Shown here in pieces: positions 32,425 to 44,549 of a stretch of 64,000 bases of DNA (position 1 is the first letter of the stretch; the number at the start of each line of letters is the position of its first letter). A model generated the notes under the pieces. It was not told the origin of the DNA. It worked only from the letters and a program-made list of their open reading frames with translations, and did no database searches. The stretch comes from Hetaerina americana (lineage: Eukaryota > Arthropoda > Insecta > Odonata > Calopterygidae): the NCBI GenBank assembly GCA_022747635.1, contig JAKTNV010000017.1, positions 620,001 through 684,000 of the forward strand, given 5' to 3'. Position numbers and translations under genes: made by a program.

Positions 32425-32947
32425 TTTAATATTAATGGTGAAAACTTGCATTTTTATCTAACGACTCCACGCTTATTTTTCTCTTCTATTTTTCTTGCGT
32501 GTATCATTCGCATTCTGTTTAGTTGGTTAAAATTGATCTTCACATTGATCTCGTATTAAACTGTGACATATGACTGATTTAATACTTTAGAATTTATTAA
32601 AGAAAAAAGGTTAACACTTTGGGATGAAACACTATGTCCTTCCTTTGGTTTCCATAAATGCGGCAATTGCTACTAACCTTGGTAAATGAACTCCCTCCTG
32701 GCATAGCAACAGATCGGTATTTTATCTCTCTTCACTTAAGAGAAAAAAGAGAGGCAAAGTAATAACCCATTTTATAATTTAAAATCATAACAGTTATTTT
32801 CAGAGCAGTTATATAACCCATGTGATGTAATGCATCATGATATAATTGGTTTGTTGTTTATGCTTCAAAGAATTTGTGTTGCAGCATAACAAAACAATAT
32901 TTCGCTAACCCGAAAATCGCCACGGGTGATGAGATCAGCGGATTATA
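32425..32947. other. AT-rich non-coding DNA, nothing recognised
   Basis: No coding frame or repeat relative recognised. Confidence 0.4.
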
Positions 32948-33165
32948 CTACCTTGATCAAAAAGTTCCCGGAATAACCACCGTGTGGCGCTCCCATCGTT
33001 CCGATTTGAGTTCTGTTTTTTTTGTTAAATTGGTACATCTGTTGTTGATATTCCCTTTAAATCTTAGTGTCATAACTTGACATTTGCAAAAGTTACGTAG
33101 CCAAGAGTACATCTATCTCTGTGTGTGTTGGCGATTTTTTACAATTTCAGAAATGGATTTAAATT
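32948..33165 (+). mobile_element. One-ended fragment of the long-repeat mariner
   Basis: Starts CTACCTTGATC after a TA (32946-32947), carries the whole ~147-bp terminal repeat with no difference that I can see from the 19280-20608 copy, then the leader and the first four codons of the transposase (ATGGATTTAAAT). At 33166 it switches to unrelated sequence. No second end follows within the next several kilobases. Confidence 0.93.
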
Positions 33166-33169
33166 ATTA

Positions 33170-34340
33170 ATAGTATATATGAAGGGGACCAAAGCAGTAG
33201 GATGGTACTATTTGAAAAAATAGCACCATCTTTTTGATAAGGTATTGGAAGTCGTTCGTTAAAATTGATCGAGCTGATAATAATAATCTATCTCAGAAGC
33301 CTAGACACGCCGTAGCCTAGAGCCTGGGGTCAAAATGAAGCTGGAACAAGATGCCACCCGTTTTGCGTGGCAAAGCATTCGCTTCAAGAGCATTAAACCC
33401 ATTTTAGAATGCGTGTGGGACCGATATTTCATTCATTTCGGTTTATTTCGGGCACCTTAGAGATACCAGCGCATGACATGTCGCGGCCGGCGTTCTGGCG
33501 TGTATCTGCCAATCCACATTCGCCTACCCTATTCACCCCTCCACGTCACCAATTCCCTCTCCCACAGTCACTGCACACAAATATCATTTGACACCGTAAG
33601 TGTGAGCATGGTAAACCAAGTATTGGAATAAATTGTTCTCCACTCATACAAATAAATTACGTATATACTTTCAGAAAGCGATTTTATTCAAATCATAATG
33701 GATTAAGTAAAGTCGTTGCCTTGCTATTGGATTTTTTTCTGCTGCCACCGTGTATGATTCTCCTCCTTCATCCGTATTTTTGGTGGTGGCATGGAAATAC
33801 AACATTTCCCATCAGCTGGCAATTCGGGGTACGTGAGAAAAGTAATCCGGCCAACTGTGAAATTTTGGACTACTGAAGTGAATTCTGCCCTCAGTAGCAT
33901 TGATTGGAATGCGAAGAGTCCCAAGTTTTCAAAGTACTCACCGTACGAGAAATATTGCATTTGTTCTATCATACGACGAACAACCATGGTATCCGCGATG
34001 ATGCTAGGAGTACTATCAAGTGTTGTCAAATGCTGACACAGTGGAATATGGTTTAAGTCCCTCGAATGATTTAAAGAAATACGTTTGATGAAAGACAGAA
34101 ATGATTTAATAAGTGGTGAAATGTTTACCAACATGAAGATGACCTTTGGTTATTACTGACGAATTTGATGAAATAATTTTATTTGAAAATAATTTAAACA
34201 ACATGTTCGACCCGATGAAGAAGCGCACGGAAGATGATGCGGTGGAAAGAATGGACGAGAAAATGGAGGACCAAAAGCCATTGAGAGAAGATAGGCTTTT
34301 TAGTGGACCATGCCCTTCTCCATTTATGTATAATTGGTGA
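33170..34340. other. Non-coding or unclassified DNA
   Basis: Contains a 136-codon minus frame (34134-33724) and a 64-codon plus frame (34146-34340) with no similarity that I recognise. Without splice or codon evidence I do not call a gene. Confidence 0.35.
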
Positions 34341-34344
34341 TTTT

Positions 34345-34415
34345 GATGCGGGTATGAACCTGTGTCCCCTGGCACACGGCTATCACGTGTCGCACGGCTA
34401 GCAGGATGAAAGGGC
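34345..34415 (-). repeat. Possible tRNA-derived SINE head
   Basis: On the minus strand, TGATAGCCGTGTGCCAGG is followed after ~10 bases by AGGTTCATACCC, in the order and spacing of a tRNA A box and B box. No complete cloverleaf. Confidence 0.3.
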
Positions 34416-34619
34416 ATTTCTCACAAAATCGATTATTTTTAGTGCACGAATTCCATGGGCTCTCAAGTTTCAAAGTTCGCGCCACCTACAATTCAGGTCA
34501 CACCATTGCTCTGGTCATTCAATTTCAATAAATATTTCATGTTATAACTTTTAGTCAAGGAGGAAACGTGGTTCACGAGTTATTCATTATTAGTGCCGGA
34601 TATCAGCATTGAGGATACG

Positions 34620-35235
34620 TGGCTCGTTCAATAAGTCCTCGAGGAAAAATAGAAAAAACATTGTTTGGGTAGTTTTTTTATTTTTCAGTATGATCTCCTT
34701 TTAGCTCAATACAGTTTTCCCAGCATTTCTTCAGCTTTTTTGGACAGGTAAAATTAGAAAGGAAGGCTAAAAATTCGAAGAGGCTGTGTTGATAATTACC
34801 TCCTCGTTCGACGTGTAATCGTTTTCCGCTGAGCCATATTTCAAGTCTGAAAATTAAAAAAAAAATCACTGGGGGCCAAATCTAGTGAACACGACGGATT
34901 TAATGATAATTTGAACTTTAATTTCATAATTTTCGTCATCAAAACTGCGCAGGGGTGCACCCGTGCATTGCCTTTACTGAAGAAATTTTTGTGTCAAATG
35001 AGGACGTTTTTCTTGATTTCTCCGCTCAACCTATTCAATTACGGATCATAATGCTCTCGATTTATCGTTTCCTTTTTTGCAAGCATGAGGGCCTTTTATA
35101 ATTCCTAAAGAAATCCAAGAAAAGGCGCTAGTAGCATCGGAAAAGGTTTACTTGGCTAACCTCATCTCACACTAGACTGCTGTTTAAGTTCCAGCTATAT
35201 CCATCACGTGGTTTCAATGCCATACTCGTAGTCGA
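34620..35235 (-). mobile_element. Mariner fossil, catalytic and C-terminal part
   Basis: The minus strand reads, with frameshifts, KGNARVHPCAVLMTKIMKLKFKLSLNPSCSLDLAPSDFFLIFRLEIWLSGKR and ends KKLKKCWENCIELKGDHTEK. It matches the mariner pattern HHDNAxxHTCxxxxxKIxEL...SPDLAPSDFFLFPNLKKWLGGxR...WEKCIELKGDYVEK. The second aspartate and parts of the frame are lost. Confidence 0.82.
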
Positions 35236-35239
35236 TTGA

Positions 35240-36010
35240 AGCGACAAACTTTTGTTTGTTTAGAAAAATGAAAAAAGTGATTTTTGTGCGTTGATTACAC
35301 ACTTCCATACAAAAAGCTTATCAAAGAATGAGATCAAAGCCGAGTTGGATGAAGTTCATGGCACATCTGCTCCGGCGTTTGAGACTGTTTACAATCGGGT
35401 AAATGTGTTTCAACGTTGCCGTGCATCCACTAATGATAAACATCGTTCGAGAATTAAAGTGGACGTGACTTCCACCGAAATGATTGACAAACTCCACGAT
35501 ATGGTTTTGAGTGATTAACGAATCAAAGTTCGCAAAATAGTTGAGGCTACAGGGACATCTCAAAGTACTGTGTTTTCAATTTTACCCGAACAATTGGGCG
35601 TGAAAAAATCTCGGCAAGATGTAAGTTGCGTTTGCTCTCATTGGAGAATAAATGCAATCGTGTGATTGATTGGTTTGGCGCTTTTCCGTCACAATCCTGA
35701 TGAGGTTCTGCGTTGATACATAACTAGGGACGAAATAAGGATACATTACTACACTCCAAAGATAAGAGAACAGTCGAAACGGTTCATTTCTGAATCGATC
35801 CGACTCTGAAAAATGCGAAGACGGTAAAATCGGCCGACAAGGTGATGGCCACATTTTTTTGATATGCACGCGGAATAATCTACATCGATTACGTGTATTT
35901 CGAAAATTTGAAGACTAAAGTTTTTTGTGATAAATTGTGGAACGATATTATGCATCATTAATGCAACACACTTCCTCCAAATTACGATTCCAGACAAAAG
36001 GTGCAAAAAT
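35240..36010 (+). mobile_element. Mariner fossil, N-terminal to mid part
   Basis: The + strand reads HTKSLSKNEIKAELDEVHGTSAPAFETVYNRVNVFQRCRASTNDKHRSRI...VTSTEMIDKLHDMVLSD, then IKVRKIVEATGTSQSTVFSILPEQLGVKKS, and later NAKTVKSADKVMATFF.YARGIIYIDYVYFENLKT. This is the helix-turn-helix region and the start of the catalytic domain of a mariner. It lies back to back with the minus-strand fossil at 34620-35235 and overlaps it in protein coverage, so the two are probably separate copies. Confidence 0.85.
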
Positions 36011-36014
36011 GAAA

Positions 36015-37190
36015 TAAGAATGATAGTCCAAAAGCTGTAGTCATTAACTTAACTTCGAGGTGCTACGAAAAAATCATTCGATGATATTTTAATTCGATTC
36101 TTTTGTATTTTGAGCGCTCTTTTATAACGCGTTGGTTATATTTCCAAAAGCAGTATTATTGTAAAACTCTGGAAGTTATATGTGAAACTATGGTAGAGGT
36201 TCCCTGACGCTGCAAACAGTAATGTGATTGTCTTCCTGAAAAACTGTTTCAATGACCCTTCAGTTTAATAGAGTGGCGATTGTAAATATTTCTTTAGAAT
36301 AGAAAAAACACGCATTTACTGATGTTCGTTCATTAAATTTGGTAGACGAATGCATTATTATTTGGAATGCCGAGGGAGTGGTAGTTATTTGTTCTAAGAT
36401 AAACTGGAATTTCTAGGAATGTGGATCCCTTATTTTTTACGTTTCCAGTTCTAAAAACCTTTCGTAACCAACACTTTAAACATAAAAATCGAAGACAACC
36501 AACTCACTGAGGAGGTCGCTAGTATTTTGTAGGTTTGCATTTAGTTTTATCAAAAACGTTTCTGAAAAAGCTCTTACGTTTACGAGCTCATATAATAAGC
36601 GACGGATTTGTTCTAAGCCCTTCACATTTTAATTTAATATTCTGTCACAAGTATTTTAAATTTAAAAATTATACAAATTTTGATTTCAAAATTAAATATT
36701 TTGTCCATGAAAGGAACATAATTTACAAGTTATTTTGGATGCTGCATATCCGACATGATATTATAAATGAGATTAGACTGCTGAATTAAATCAAACGAAG
36801 GTCGCAGTTCTTCCCCTAATGAAAAATGTGTTTGTTTATGTAAAGGAATTTCCCTCTGCGCCAATCATGGATTTTCTTCTTTGTCCCTGACAGTATGTAT
36901 TTAACAAGATTCGTAGAGATTCGACCACTGATGAGTTAATTGGGAAACTATGGAATGACTCCCGACTGTTAACCACGTAGATTTAGCCCCATATGCACAC
37001 GGATATTTTATTGCATTTCTTCGTGTACTTCCATCCCGCTCATTTGATTTTATCGCTGGGAAAACATTCCCGGCCTGATTAGGTGAAGTTCTATTTAAGA
37101 AGCGCCCTTCAGTCCGGGAAAGCCTTTCCCCACTTGCGTTTCTAGTGCTGACATAAGTGAGATGAGTTTTAACGCCGTCAAAAAAATTTG
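36015..37190. other. AT-rich non-coding DNA, nothing recognised
   Basis: Intergenic DNA upstream of the GC-rich block. No feature can be supported. Confidence 0.45.
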
Positions 37191-37194
37191 AAGG

Positions 37195-39000
37195 TCCGAC
37201 CGAAAAAAAAGGCATCCCTTTCGTGACGACGACCACTCTCACTCGCAAGGGGGTAGGGGGAATGAAGGGCGTGGGGGGGAGGGGTTTAGGGACGGGGACA
37301 CACAATTAGCTGATGTTTTTTTTCGGGCCGGAGGAGGCCGATCCTCTTTTGTCAGTGGCTTCCTTTAATGAGCGGGTCGTTTAGTCGAGAAGTCGGATAA
37401 GAGAGGCTGAAGCGTCGAAAAAGGGGTTTGTATGTGTGTGTGTGTATGTGCGCGCGCGGGGAGGGGTGTGGGAAAGGAGACAGGGGAGGGACAAATGGGA
37501 GGAGCCCTCGACAACTCTCTCCTTTTGCCCGCAAGGGGGGTGCGCCCCCCTGCGGAAAAAGGACCGTGGGGTGGGATATGGGAAGGCACGCGTGGGCGTT
37601 CGGCCACGGGGGTATGGTGGGGACAGTGTGGAGGTAAGAGGACAGAGGGGGTGAGGAGGCGGGCTGTCACCATGCCCCGCGAGCGTCGAAGGCCACATCG
37701 AAGGGGTGTTCGGTGGTGCCGAGTTTGTGTTGCAGCGCCGAAGGGGTTTTGCGGGGGTGGGAAGGTGACTGCCCCGTCGGCGATGCGGCGGGGGCCAGGG
37801 AAGGAGAGGGGCCGGAGGAGGGATGGGGTTGAAGAGTGTGTGTGTGTGAGGCACGGAAGGGAGCGAGGGTGGGGGAATGGGGTGTCGCGGGGGTGGGGAT
37901 GAAAAGGAATGGAAGGGAGGGTGTGTGTGTGTGGGGATGGGGGAGGGTAGACGGTGTGGAACGTGTTGGGGATCGGCGCGCGCGGAACGTTGTGGGGGAA
38001 GCCGTCCGCCCCGAGTTCGGCTGGGCGGGAGAGAGCCACAGTTGGAGCGTGTGCTTCGTAGAGCGTGGACCGGTTCAATCCAGCCGCTGCCCGAGCGGAA
38101 TCCTCCGGCCTCGTGTGTGGTAGTGTCTTAGGTGCACCGCTGCGAGGACATAAGTGGCGGGCAGGTGGAATCTGACGGTCGAGGCAGACGATCCCTTAAG
38201 TCCACCGGTGTGCCCGTTTCGATCTGGTGCTAGGAATCTTTATCTTGCCCTATAGGTCCGTCGTCGGTTCCTCGAAGTCATACGTTTTCGCTGTTCTTGT
38301 TTCTCTGAAGGAGCATTGCTCCCGTCGGGCCTAAGGGTATACGTTGTCGGATAGTACTTTGAGGGAGACGCCCGGTTCGGTGTCTCCCTGAGGGTATTTG
38401 GCACTCATCTCTTTCCTCGCCGCGACAGCGTACCCGCTTACCGAGGCAGGAGGTGTGTCCCCGCGGGTCCCCCTGTGGGCGGATGGGTGACCGGACGCGG
38501 AGGGCGAGTCTTGTCGTCGTTCGCCGCCCGTTCCGGTGTCCCTGCGTGAAGTGGCCCAAGGTGTCCGGTTCGGCGGAGGGAAACCCGCCGCCTTCCCGGC
38601 GACCGCAGGGTCATCTCGCCGTCAATTCCGACGGACGTCCCGCCGAAGGAGGGTCCCGACTTGGTGCGCTACATCGTCCACGTGCCGGCGAGCGTCCACG
38701 GGTCGGTGGGAGGCGAGCTCGCCGTCCAGTCAGCCGCGCCGTCGAGGACGTGGTTCTGGAAGGGAATTCGGCGACGACGTGGGCTGCGCGTCTCATGGAG
38801 TCTGACGGAAAGGTGGAAGAAAGCCGTCGTACCGAAGGGGGAATCTCTTTTAGCATCCTTGCGTCGTCCGAGCTTTTTTAAGGGGTGCTCATTCACTCGC
38901 TCCGTGAGAAAAATTGAGGGAACGACGCTCCATATTTTCGTTTGTTTCGTGAGACTTTATTAAATTCGTCAACCGTGTGTTCCAGTGTGTGGCTGACGAT
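37195..39000 (+). promoter_or_regulatory. GC-rich, CpG-rich block: likely promoter and 5' UTR of the secreted-protein gene
   Basis: Composition changes sharply from AT-rich to GC-rich at ~37.2 kb and back at ~38.95 kb. The stretch is full of CG dinucleotides, G-runs and GTGTGT tracts, and ends ~90 bases before a signal-peptide ORF. Such islands in AT-rich genomes usually mark promoters and 5' UTRs. No TATA box or transcription start can be pinned down. Long open frames here (for example 237 codons on the minus strand, proline/histidine-rich) follow from composition and are not called as genes. Confidence 0.6.
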
Positions 39001-39036
39001 CCTGCCTTTTAGTGTGTGTTCTTTGGGTCCGTCGAG

Positions 39037-39208
39037 ATGCCTTGTTCAATGTCACTGAAGATTGCCCTTTCGGCGGCACTGGTGAGCTTGTTAGTACTGG
39101 ACGGATGCAGACTGAGTGCTGGGGCCAAATTTACCATCGAGGAACTGCTGACGAGGCGGTTTCCAAGGAAGGTATCAGCGGATGTCGACATTGACCCCTG
39201 TAAAGCTG
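39037..39208 (+). CDS. First coding exon of a secreted protein, probably tolloid/BMP1-like astacin metalloprotease
   Basis: ATG at 39037 (second ATG at 39049) opens 57 codons. A hydrophobic signal peptide (LKIALSAALVSLLVL) is followed by a likely cleavage after SAGA, then KFTIEELLTRRFPRK and VDIDPCKAG. The exon ends at a strong donor (G|GTGAGT, 39208/39209). The D-x-DPCKA block straight after a short propeptide is how tolloid/BMP1 proteases begin (DPCKA-AFxGDIAL), with the next exon supplying xFxGDIAL. These are secreted zinc proteases that process procollagen and BMP antagonists. The call rests on a short motif; the astacin, CUB and EGF domains were not found in the window. The frame beyond 39208 (to 39357) is intron read-through. 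Confidence 0.5.
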
Positions 39209-40290
39209 GTGAGTACCAATATAATATCGTTGCAAGCTATCCTCAAACATGGGAGCCATGTAAGGAGTCCCATAAGTTGAAATTTGTTGTCTGTCTTATT
39301 ACGAGAGCAAATAATGGGCTACGAGTTACAGATGATACCACCAATCGCAGTGCCTAATTGCAAGCACCGAGGTAAGCTCTTTGGGTTTCTTCGCATCCTC
39401 CTGGCTTTTTGCCTTAAATGCTTAAATGCCTTGCCTTAAATGGTCAGTTGTTAATAACTGACGAGAGAGAATGGGAAGTTCATGGGACCGAAATCCACTG
39501 GATTAGTTTGTATGGAGACCGCGTCAATTGATCAGTCTACGGAAGTTCCGTGGCCTACCGGATTGGAACATCCCTAACATGCATGTATATATATTTTAAA
39601 ACAGTATATTTGTTCTAAAAGTGGAAGTAGTGGATATTTTAAAATATTCGTGTACTGATGGCCAGGAGCTTTACTTCACGAATGGACAAATAGAGTTAGC
39701 GTAACGAGTAGCGTAGCGTGCGAAGTGAACGAAGATTATCGATAAGAATCACACACGTGATTCTTGTTTGATATTTTCGCGTAATGGAAATTCTGCCAAT
39801 AATATATATAAGCTCGGGTGACATTCATAGCCGAATTCCAGCATCAGAGTGTCAGTCGTGCTATATCATTCTTTATTGAGATTGCTCCGAAAGAACTTGT
39901 AACTTATGATACACAGGAAACTAGCGAGTTCGTTATTTTTTAAGATATAAAATAATATTAATGTTTACAATGTACGTCCGTTAATTTATCCATACTCTAT
40001 TCTCAGATGGCGGGTAGCTTTCGCTTGAGCTTGATTAAGCTTGGTTGAATGGATTGTAATTTATGAAAAACTGAAAAATTGCGTGCAGAAATGAAATAAA
40101 AGAGGGATAATTTCTTTCAGCATATCACATTTTCCCAAAATGATACTCATACTTATATTTAAAGAGAACTAACATTTCTTTATTTTGAAAAAAAATAAAG
40201 AATGATTATATCACGAATTAATGCGCAAAGGAATGCAGGATAACCATAATAATGAAGGTAATGCATTGTAAACTCCTCTCCTAAGAATGG
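39209..40290 (+). other. Start of a long first intron
   Basis: Begins GTGAGT. AT-rich and non-coding. No matching second exon was recognised to the right end of the window, so the intron may exceed 24 kb. Confidence 0.45.
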
Positions 40291-40294
40291 TATT

Positions 40295-40420
40295 AGTGAT
40301 CCTAGCTTTAGATAGAGCTCCATAATACTGTCCGGAGCTTCCTGGGTTCAAATCCGGGAATTACATCTGAACAACCCCACCTCAAATCCTGGCGCAGCGA
40401 TTTTCTGGATGCGAGAACTA
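40295..40420 (+). repeat. Possible tRNA-derived SINE
   Basis: TAGCTTTAGATAGAGC is A-box-like and GGGTTCAAATCCGGG is a good B box with T-arm, ~40 bases apart as in tRNA genes. The anticodon arm and acceptor stem do not pair, so this is not a functional tRNA. The ACCTCA motif after the B box is shared with the candidate at 46190. Confidence 0.45.
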
Positions 40421-40424
40421 TGTG

Positions 40425-41272
40425 GGAAATCGAATGTGCTACAGAGAAAGGAACTTCTCGTCTGCCCTCGCACCGAAACATGTGAATTTCGCCAGCTGTT
40501 CGGCTTAGAGGTGAGCTCGAACTCTCAAATCTTCCGTTCTGAGTCCTCACCTATCGAAATCCACAATGCTCTGTGTGCTTGTGTGAGTGGGTTGCATGCA
40601 TTTATGTATATTAGTTCTCAATAACTTGCCTTTTTTATATTCTTCAACTATTATGTTGCTCATTGAAAGCACTACCCGTTGGAATAACAGAAAATGGTTC
40701 TGCATGTAAAAGTTTCAACTACTGTACTTAGCCCGCGTGCAGATTTCAGGAATTTCTATTTCCAACTACCTTTATTTAAAATTGTTTATTATATTTCCTC
40801 TTCAAACGAAATATTTGAAACAATCTGAGATAAAAATGAAGTGATGATATGATAAAGTAATTGGATTCTAGGATTCACCTGAAGTACACAAATCGGATAT
40901 GTGTATTCTGTAAACTGAATAGGTACCTACGTATTTATTTAGATGTGATTATTTATACTAATATAACATTATGCCAAAGTACGAGTCCTATCTTGTACAT
41001 GTGAATTTACTAATGTTTTAGGGTCATATTTTCCTACCAGAAAGAGATTTAAAATAGACGAATCCTAAAAGTGAAAATGTATTAGTTGCTCATTAAAAAA
41101 TGTTTGACGGTATAACAGTTGGCCAATATGAATATTATTTTTATTAATTACCTTTGCCAAACTCAGGTTTTGGAGTATTTGTGGTGTACTCGGAAATTTT
41201 TCTTGTATAACTAACAAGAGCTGAACCCAATAAGAATATGCAGCCTCGGGTTTCATTGAAAAATCATTTGAT
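40425..41272. other. Non-coding DNA, nothing recognised
   Basis: AT-rich, presumed intronic. No feature can be supported. Confidence 0.4.
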
Positions 41273-41316
41273 CATAAAATAAGATCGTCATTTCAAAATG
41301 ACGATCTTATTTTATG
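41273..41316. repeat. Perfect short palindrome (21-bp arms, 2-bp loop)
   Basis: Arms 41273-41293 and 41296-41316 (CATAAAATAAGATCGTCATTT and its complement) are perfectly complementary around CA. No flanking duplication is obvious. It could be a hairpin RNA, a small foldback element or a replication-slippage product. Confidence 0.9.
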
Positions 41317-41319
41317 GTA

Positions 41320-43860
41320 GAAATGCCACATCAATGGCCGGAATATTATTGCAGAAATAGAATGTTGTCTTTTGTTTAAATGCCGTAAACTGCATGAGAC
41401 CTTTCACAAATCGCGTTGGAGGATAAATTCCATATTATTTTACGCTGTAAGTATTGGAAATGTTGGCGAGTATGCTGAAAACTCATTGGCATTCATGTAC
41501 GTTTGTTGTTGGCGTTCAGAATAAAATTATCGCATTGATTTTTATGAAAGAATGGGAGCGAACTATCATTGCATATTGTGCTAAATCATCAAATCTCATA
41601 ATGATTCTTATGTTCATTGTAATTTCGGAGACATCACATTGAGTGTTAGGGGTGTATAATGAAACATATTATCTTCAGAGATACTATTACAGGTATGAGT
41701 TTTCCTTCGAGATATTCTTTTTTCTATGAGCCTATTTTTAAGCAATGAACTTTATGGATGCCAAATTAAATATTTTCTACCCATTTCTAGGTTGAAAAAA
41801 TATTGAAAATCTTATGTTAAATAGCAATTCCTTTATCAAAAATGTTAAGTTGTCCTAATTACCGAATATTTTAATTTTCCGTAGCGTTATAATTATTCCT
41901 TTGTTAAATCTCAAAACCTAGTAATATCCATTATTAAATTCAGCGTTATGGTAGTTGCTCTGTATTATTCTATAATTAATACAATCAGTTGGAGTGATTT
42001 TTATTAACACGAACGTTAACTTTTGTGGATGTATTTTTTCATATTCCACCCCCGAAAGCCTTGTGTACTGATCCTCACTTCATCGGTGAATAATAAATCC
42101 TAGAAATTACTGAAAAATGTGTCGTAACAAATAAGCTACGTGCCATATGGTTTCATGCCTATGTTAAATAATTTATCATGCAATAAGTTCTCTAAAATAA
42201 CGTTAGGAACGCTCTGTGATGCTGATGGACGAGGGTTATTTCCGTTTCGAGAACTTCCCGAAAGAATAGGAGCTCTCATTTTTCTTTGTTGCGAAGTATC
42301 TGCATTGTACTTTCTCCACTGACAGTTGGGTTTCATTCAAGTGTCACTATTAGCCGCGAAGCAACGTTTTATAGGGCGCCTCCTTTCTCGCAAAACGGGT
42401 CATTCTAATTCATGGGTTTATTTCAAGGTTACGTGGTAAATAATGACAGGAGAACCCCAATGCTGGATTCATTCCATGATGTGCGTGATATCCCACCGTT
42501 CCATTCTTCCCGTGTTGCATAAAACGTCCACTGAAATCCTTTTGGCTCGCACAGAGTTATTTCCAGAGAAACAAGGGCTGCTTTTACGAGTGCAAGTCGC
42601 GGCATTCGGTATGACACGCGCCTTTCCATGAAAGATACACTATCGAGACCATTTACCGACTGAGTACCACTCTAGTTTCAATATTTTTGATTTTCAAAAT
42701 GGGTAATCAGCCTGTTTTATGAATACGACCGTAGATATTTTGCCGTCGAAAGCACGTGATGTTAAATTGTTTAGATCTAACATTGAAGACCCACAGACTT
42801 GTCAAACCACATTTGAAAAAATTCATCTCCAAAGCGATGGCCATTATATATATGTACTGAATATGACTGATTCAAGCTGAAAGGAAAATTATTTTATCCG
42901 GACTAATTACTGCATCTCAATCTCAGGAATGAATTTACTGTGGCTCAAAACAATGTGTTTGTAGTCAGGGAATAGAGGAATTGGTGGGGTATTGCTGGCA
43001 GTTAATTTTCAACTAACTGATTATTCAGTATTTATATATGGTGCAGCTCCGGCCTGTGCCTTGTTAACGGCAATTTTCGAAAGACGATTGACCCTCAAAA
43101 CGTTAATTTAGACTTGGGGTGTGGGAAGAATGATTAAAAAAATTCAGTGAATTGATAGCTGGAGACTACTTTTCTGGCGGGCATCTCATCTTCTACAACT
43201 TCTCGCTTAGGCATCGTAAAACAGGTTCGATTTAAAATTTCACCCAGTTCCTCTATATGCTGAAAGTGGAAGTTTTTTTTCTGTTGAAACGAAGCGGCTT
43301 AACGTATAGCCACATATTATATTTGAAAATATTTGTATCTACCTTTGTATTTCTCCAGACATAGCATATTAATTTATATTTGAACGAGAGCTACTAATGA
43401 TGGGATAAAATCAGCACAAATTCCCCAGATCCTGAATGCTGAAATGGCGTTGAATGAATTTTAGCTTATTAATTCAAACGTATTATTACAGTGACTTGAC
43501 AAGGGTTTTGGGTTTTGATGTCATCGATGAATCTCAAATTTTGCGCGCTGGGTAATGCAAAATACACCTTGGATTACGGTTTTGTTTAACCTCCGATAGA
43601 ATAGAGTAGGCTTTGATGGAAAATAAGCAATACTGTGACAAAACTGTTATGAAACTGTTCTGAAATTCCTTGGAATTCAGCTCTGTCATTGCTTCTTATT
43701 ATTTCAAATTTTGAATCCCATTCAAATCACTTTTTGGGATCCTTTGGGCTGCACTTTGTTTTCAGAATTCCTCGTAACACTTGTTTTCTCATCTTCTTCT
43801 AACTTAAATTCTTGTGCGATCTAGATGTGTTACTCGCCTTCAACATGGATTAAAAGAATA
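41320..43860. other. AT-rich non-coding DNA, nothing recognised
   Basis: Presumed intronic or intergenic. A ~500-bp patch (42180-42640) is less AT-rich and open on both strands but unrecognised. Confidence 0.4.
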
Positions 43861-43867
43861 AGTATAG

Positions 43868-44110
43868 TTCGGAGGCTTTTGCGACTTAAGTTTGAAAAAT
43901 AATGGAGACAGTGAAATTGACGTAAAGGAGTGGCAAGGGTAGTGAGATTGTTAGGAGAAGTGTGGAGACAGAAAAAGTTTATGCATTCGAAATTGAGAGG
44001 TGATAACGTTTGAAACTGTAATAGACGGGAGAATATTAGGTTAATGGGGTAATAGATTAGACATTTGGATGCCATGAAGGTAATCAGAAAGTGTATTGAA
44101 GTGGAAAATG
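43868..44110 (+). mobile_element. RTE remnant, 3' coding end
   Basis: CGGAGGCTTTTGCGACTTAAG...AATGGAGACAGTGAAATTGACG parallels RRLEAFEMWVWRRMEKVKWT. It continues through ATAGACGGGAGAATATTAGG (VIEGRMLG). Heavily decayed; no 3' tail recognised. Confidence 0.75.
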
Positions 44111-44549
44111 GTTGTGTTTTGTCATAAGGGGCTGTTATGCTGCTTTAGTTATGTGCTATTCAAACAAATGCTGGTACATTGTGCTTAGAATTATGGCAGT
44201 GCTTAGTCCTTCGGTCAGTGAAAAACTCTTCTCCAACCAGTGTAATACTGCTATAGCTGAATATATATTTTTCAACGGCAAAATTTATAATCCTGGAGGT
44301 TGATTTTCAACGAAGGGTTTCACCATGATACAGTTACTGTCAGAGCCCAACTTCAATCCTTTACCTAATGCTTTACACAGGAGGTGAAATAATATTAAAA
44401 AAATAACTGGTCAGCCGGAGGTTGCAAGATTTTCTACAGCCAAAAGCAAAAGAAAACTTGGTCAGACATCGGTTCCGCTTTTGGATATTTTCTCAGCAGA
44501 TGACACAATAGTTCGGACTCGCCAGTCCCACCCAAGGATGTCCTGGCAC

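Noticed and set aside
33724..34134. 136-codon minus-strand frame
   Set aside because: No recognised motif, no splice-compatible neighbours and no clear codon bias. Kept only as unclassified DNA.
37365..38078. 237-codon minus-strand open frame, Pro/His/Thr-rich
   Set aside because: It lies in a GC-rich, GT-repeat-rich block where all frames on both strands stay open. Low-complexity composition explains it and no domain is visible.
39209..39357. Extension of the 39-kb exon to the stop at 39357 as a short secreted protein of 106 aa
   Set aside because: A strong GTGAGT donor follows DPCKAG, and the downstream codons have no family similarity. Splicing is more likely, though a short secreted protein is not excluded.
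40295..40420. A functional tRNA gene
   Set aside because: The boxes are tRNA-like, but the acceptor, D and anticodon stems do not pair into a cloverleaf.
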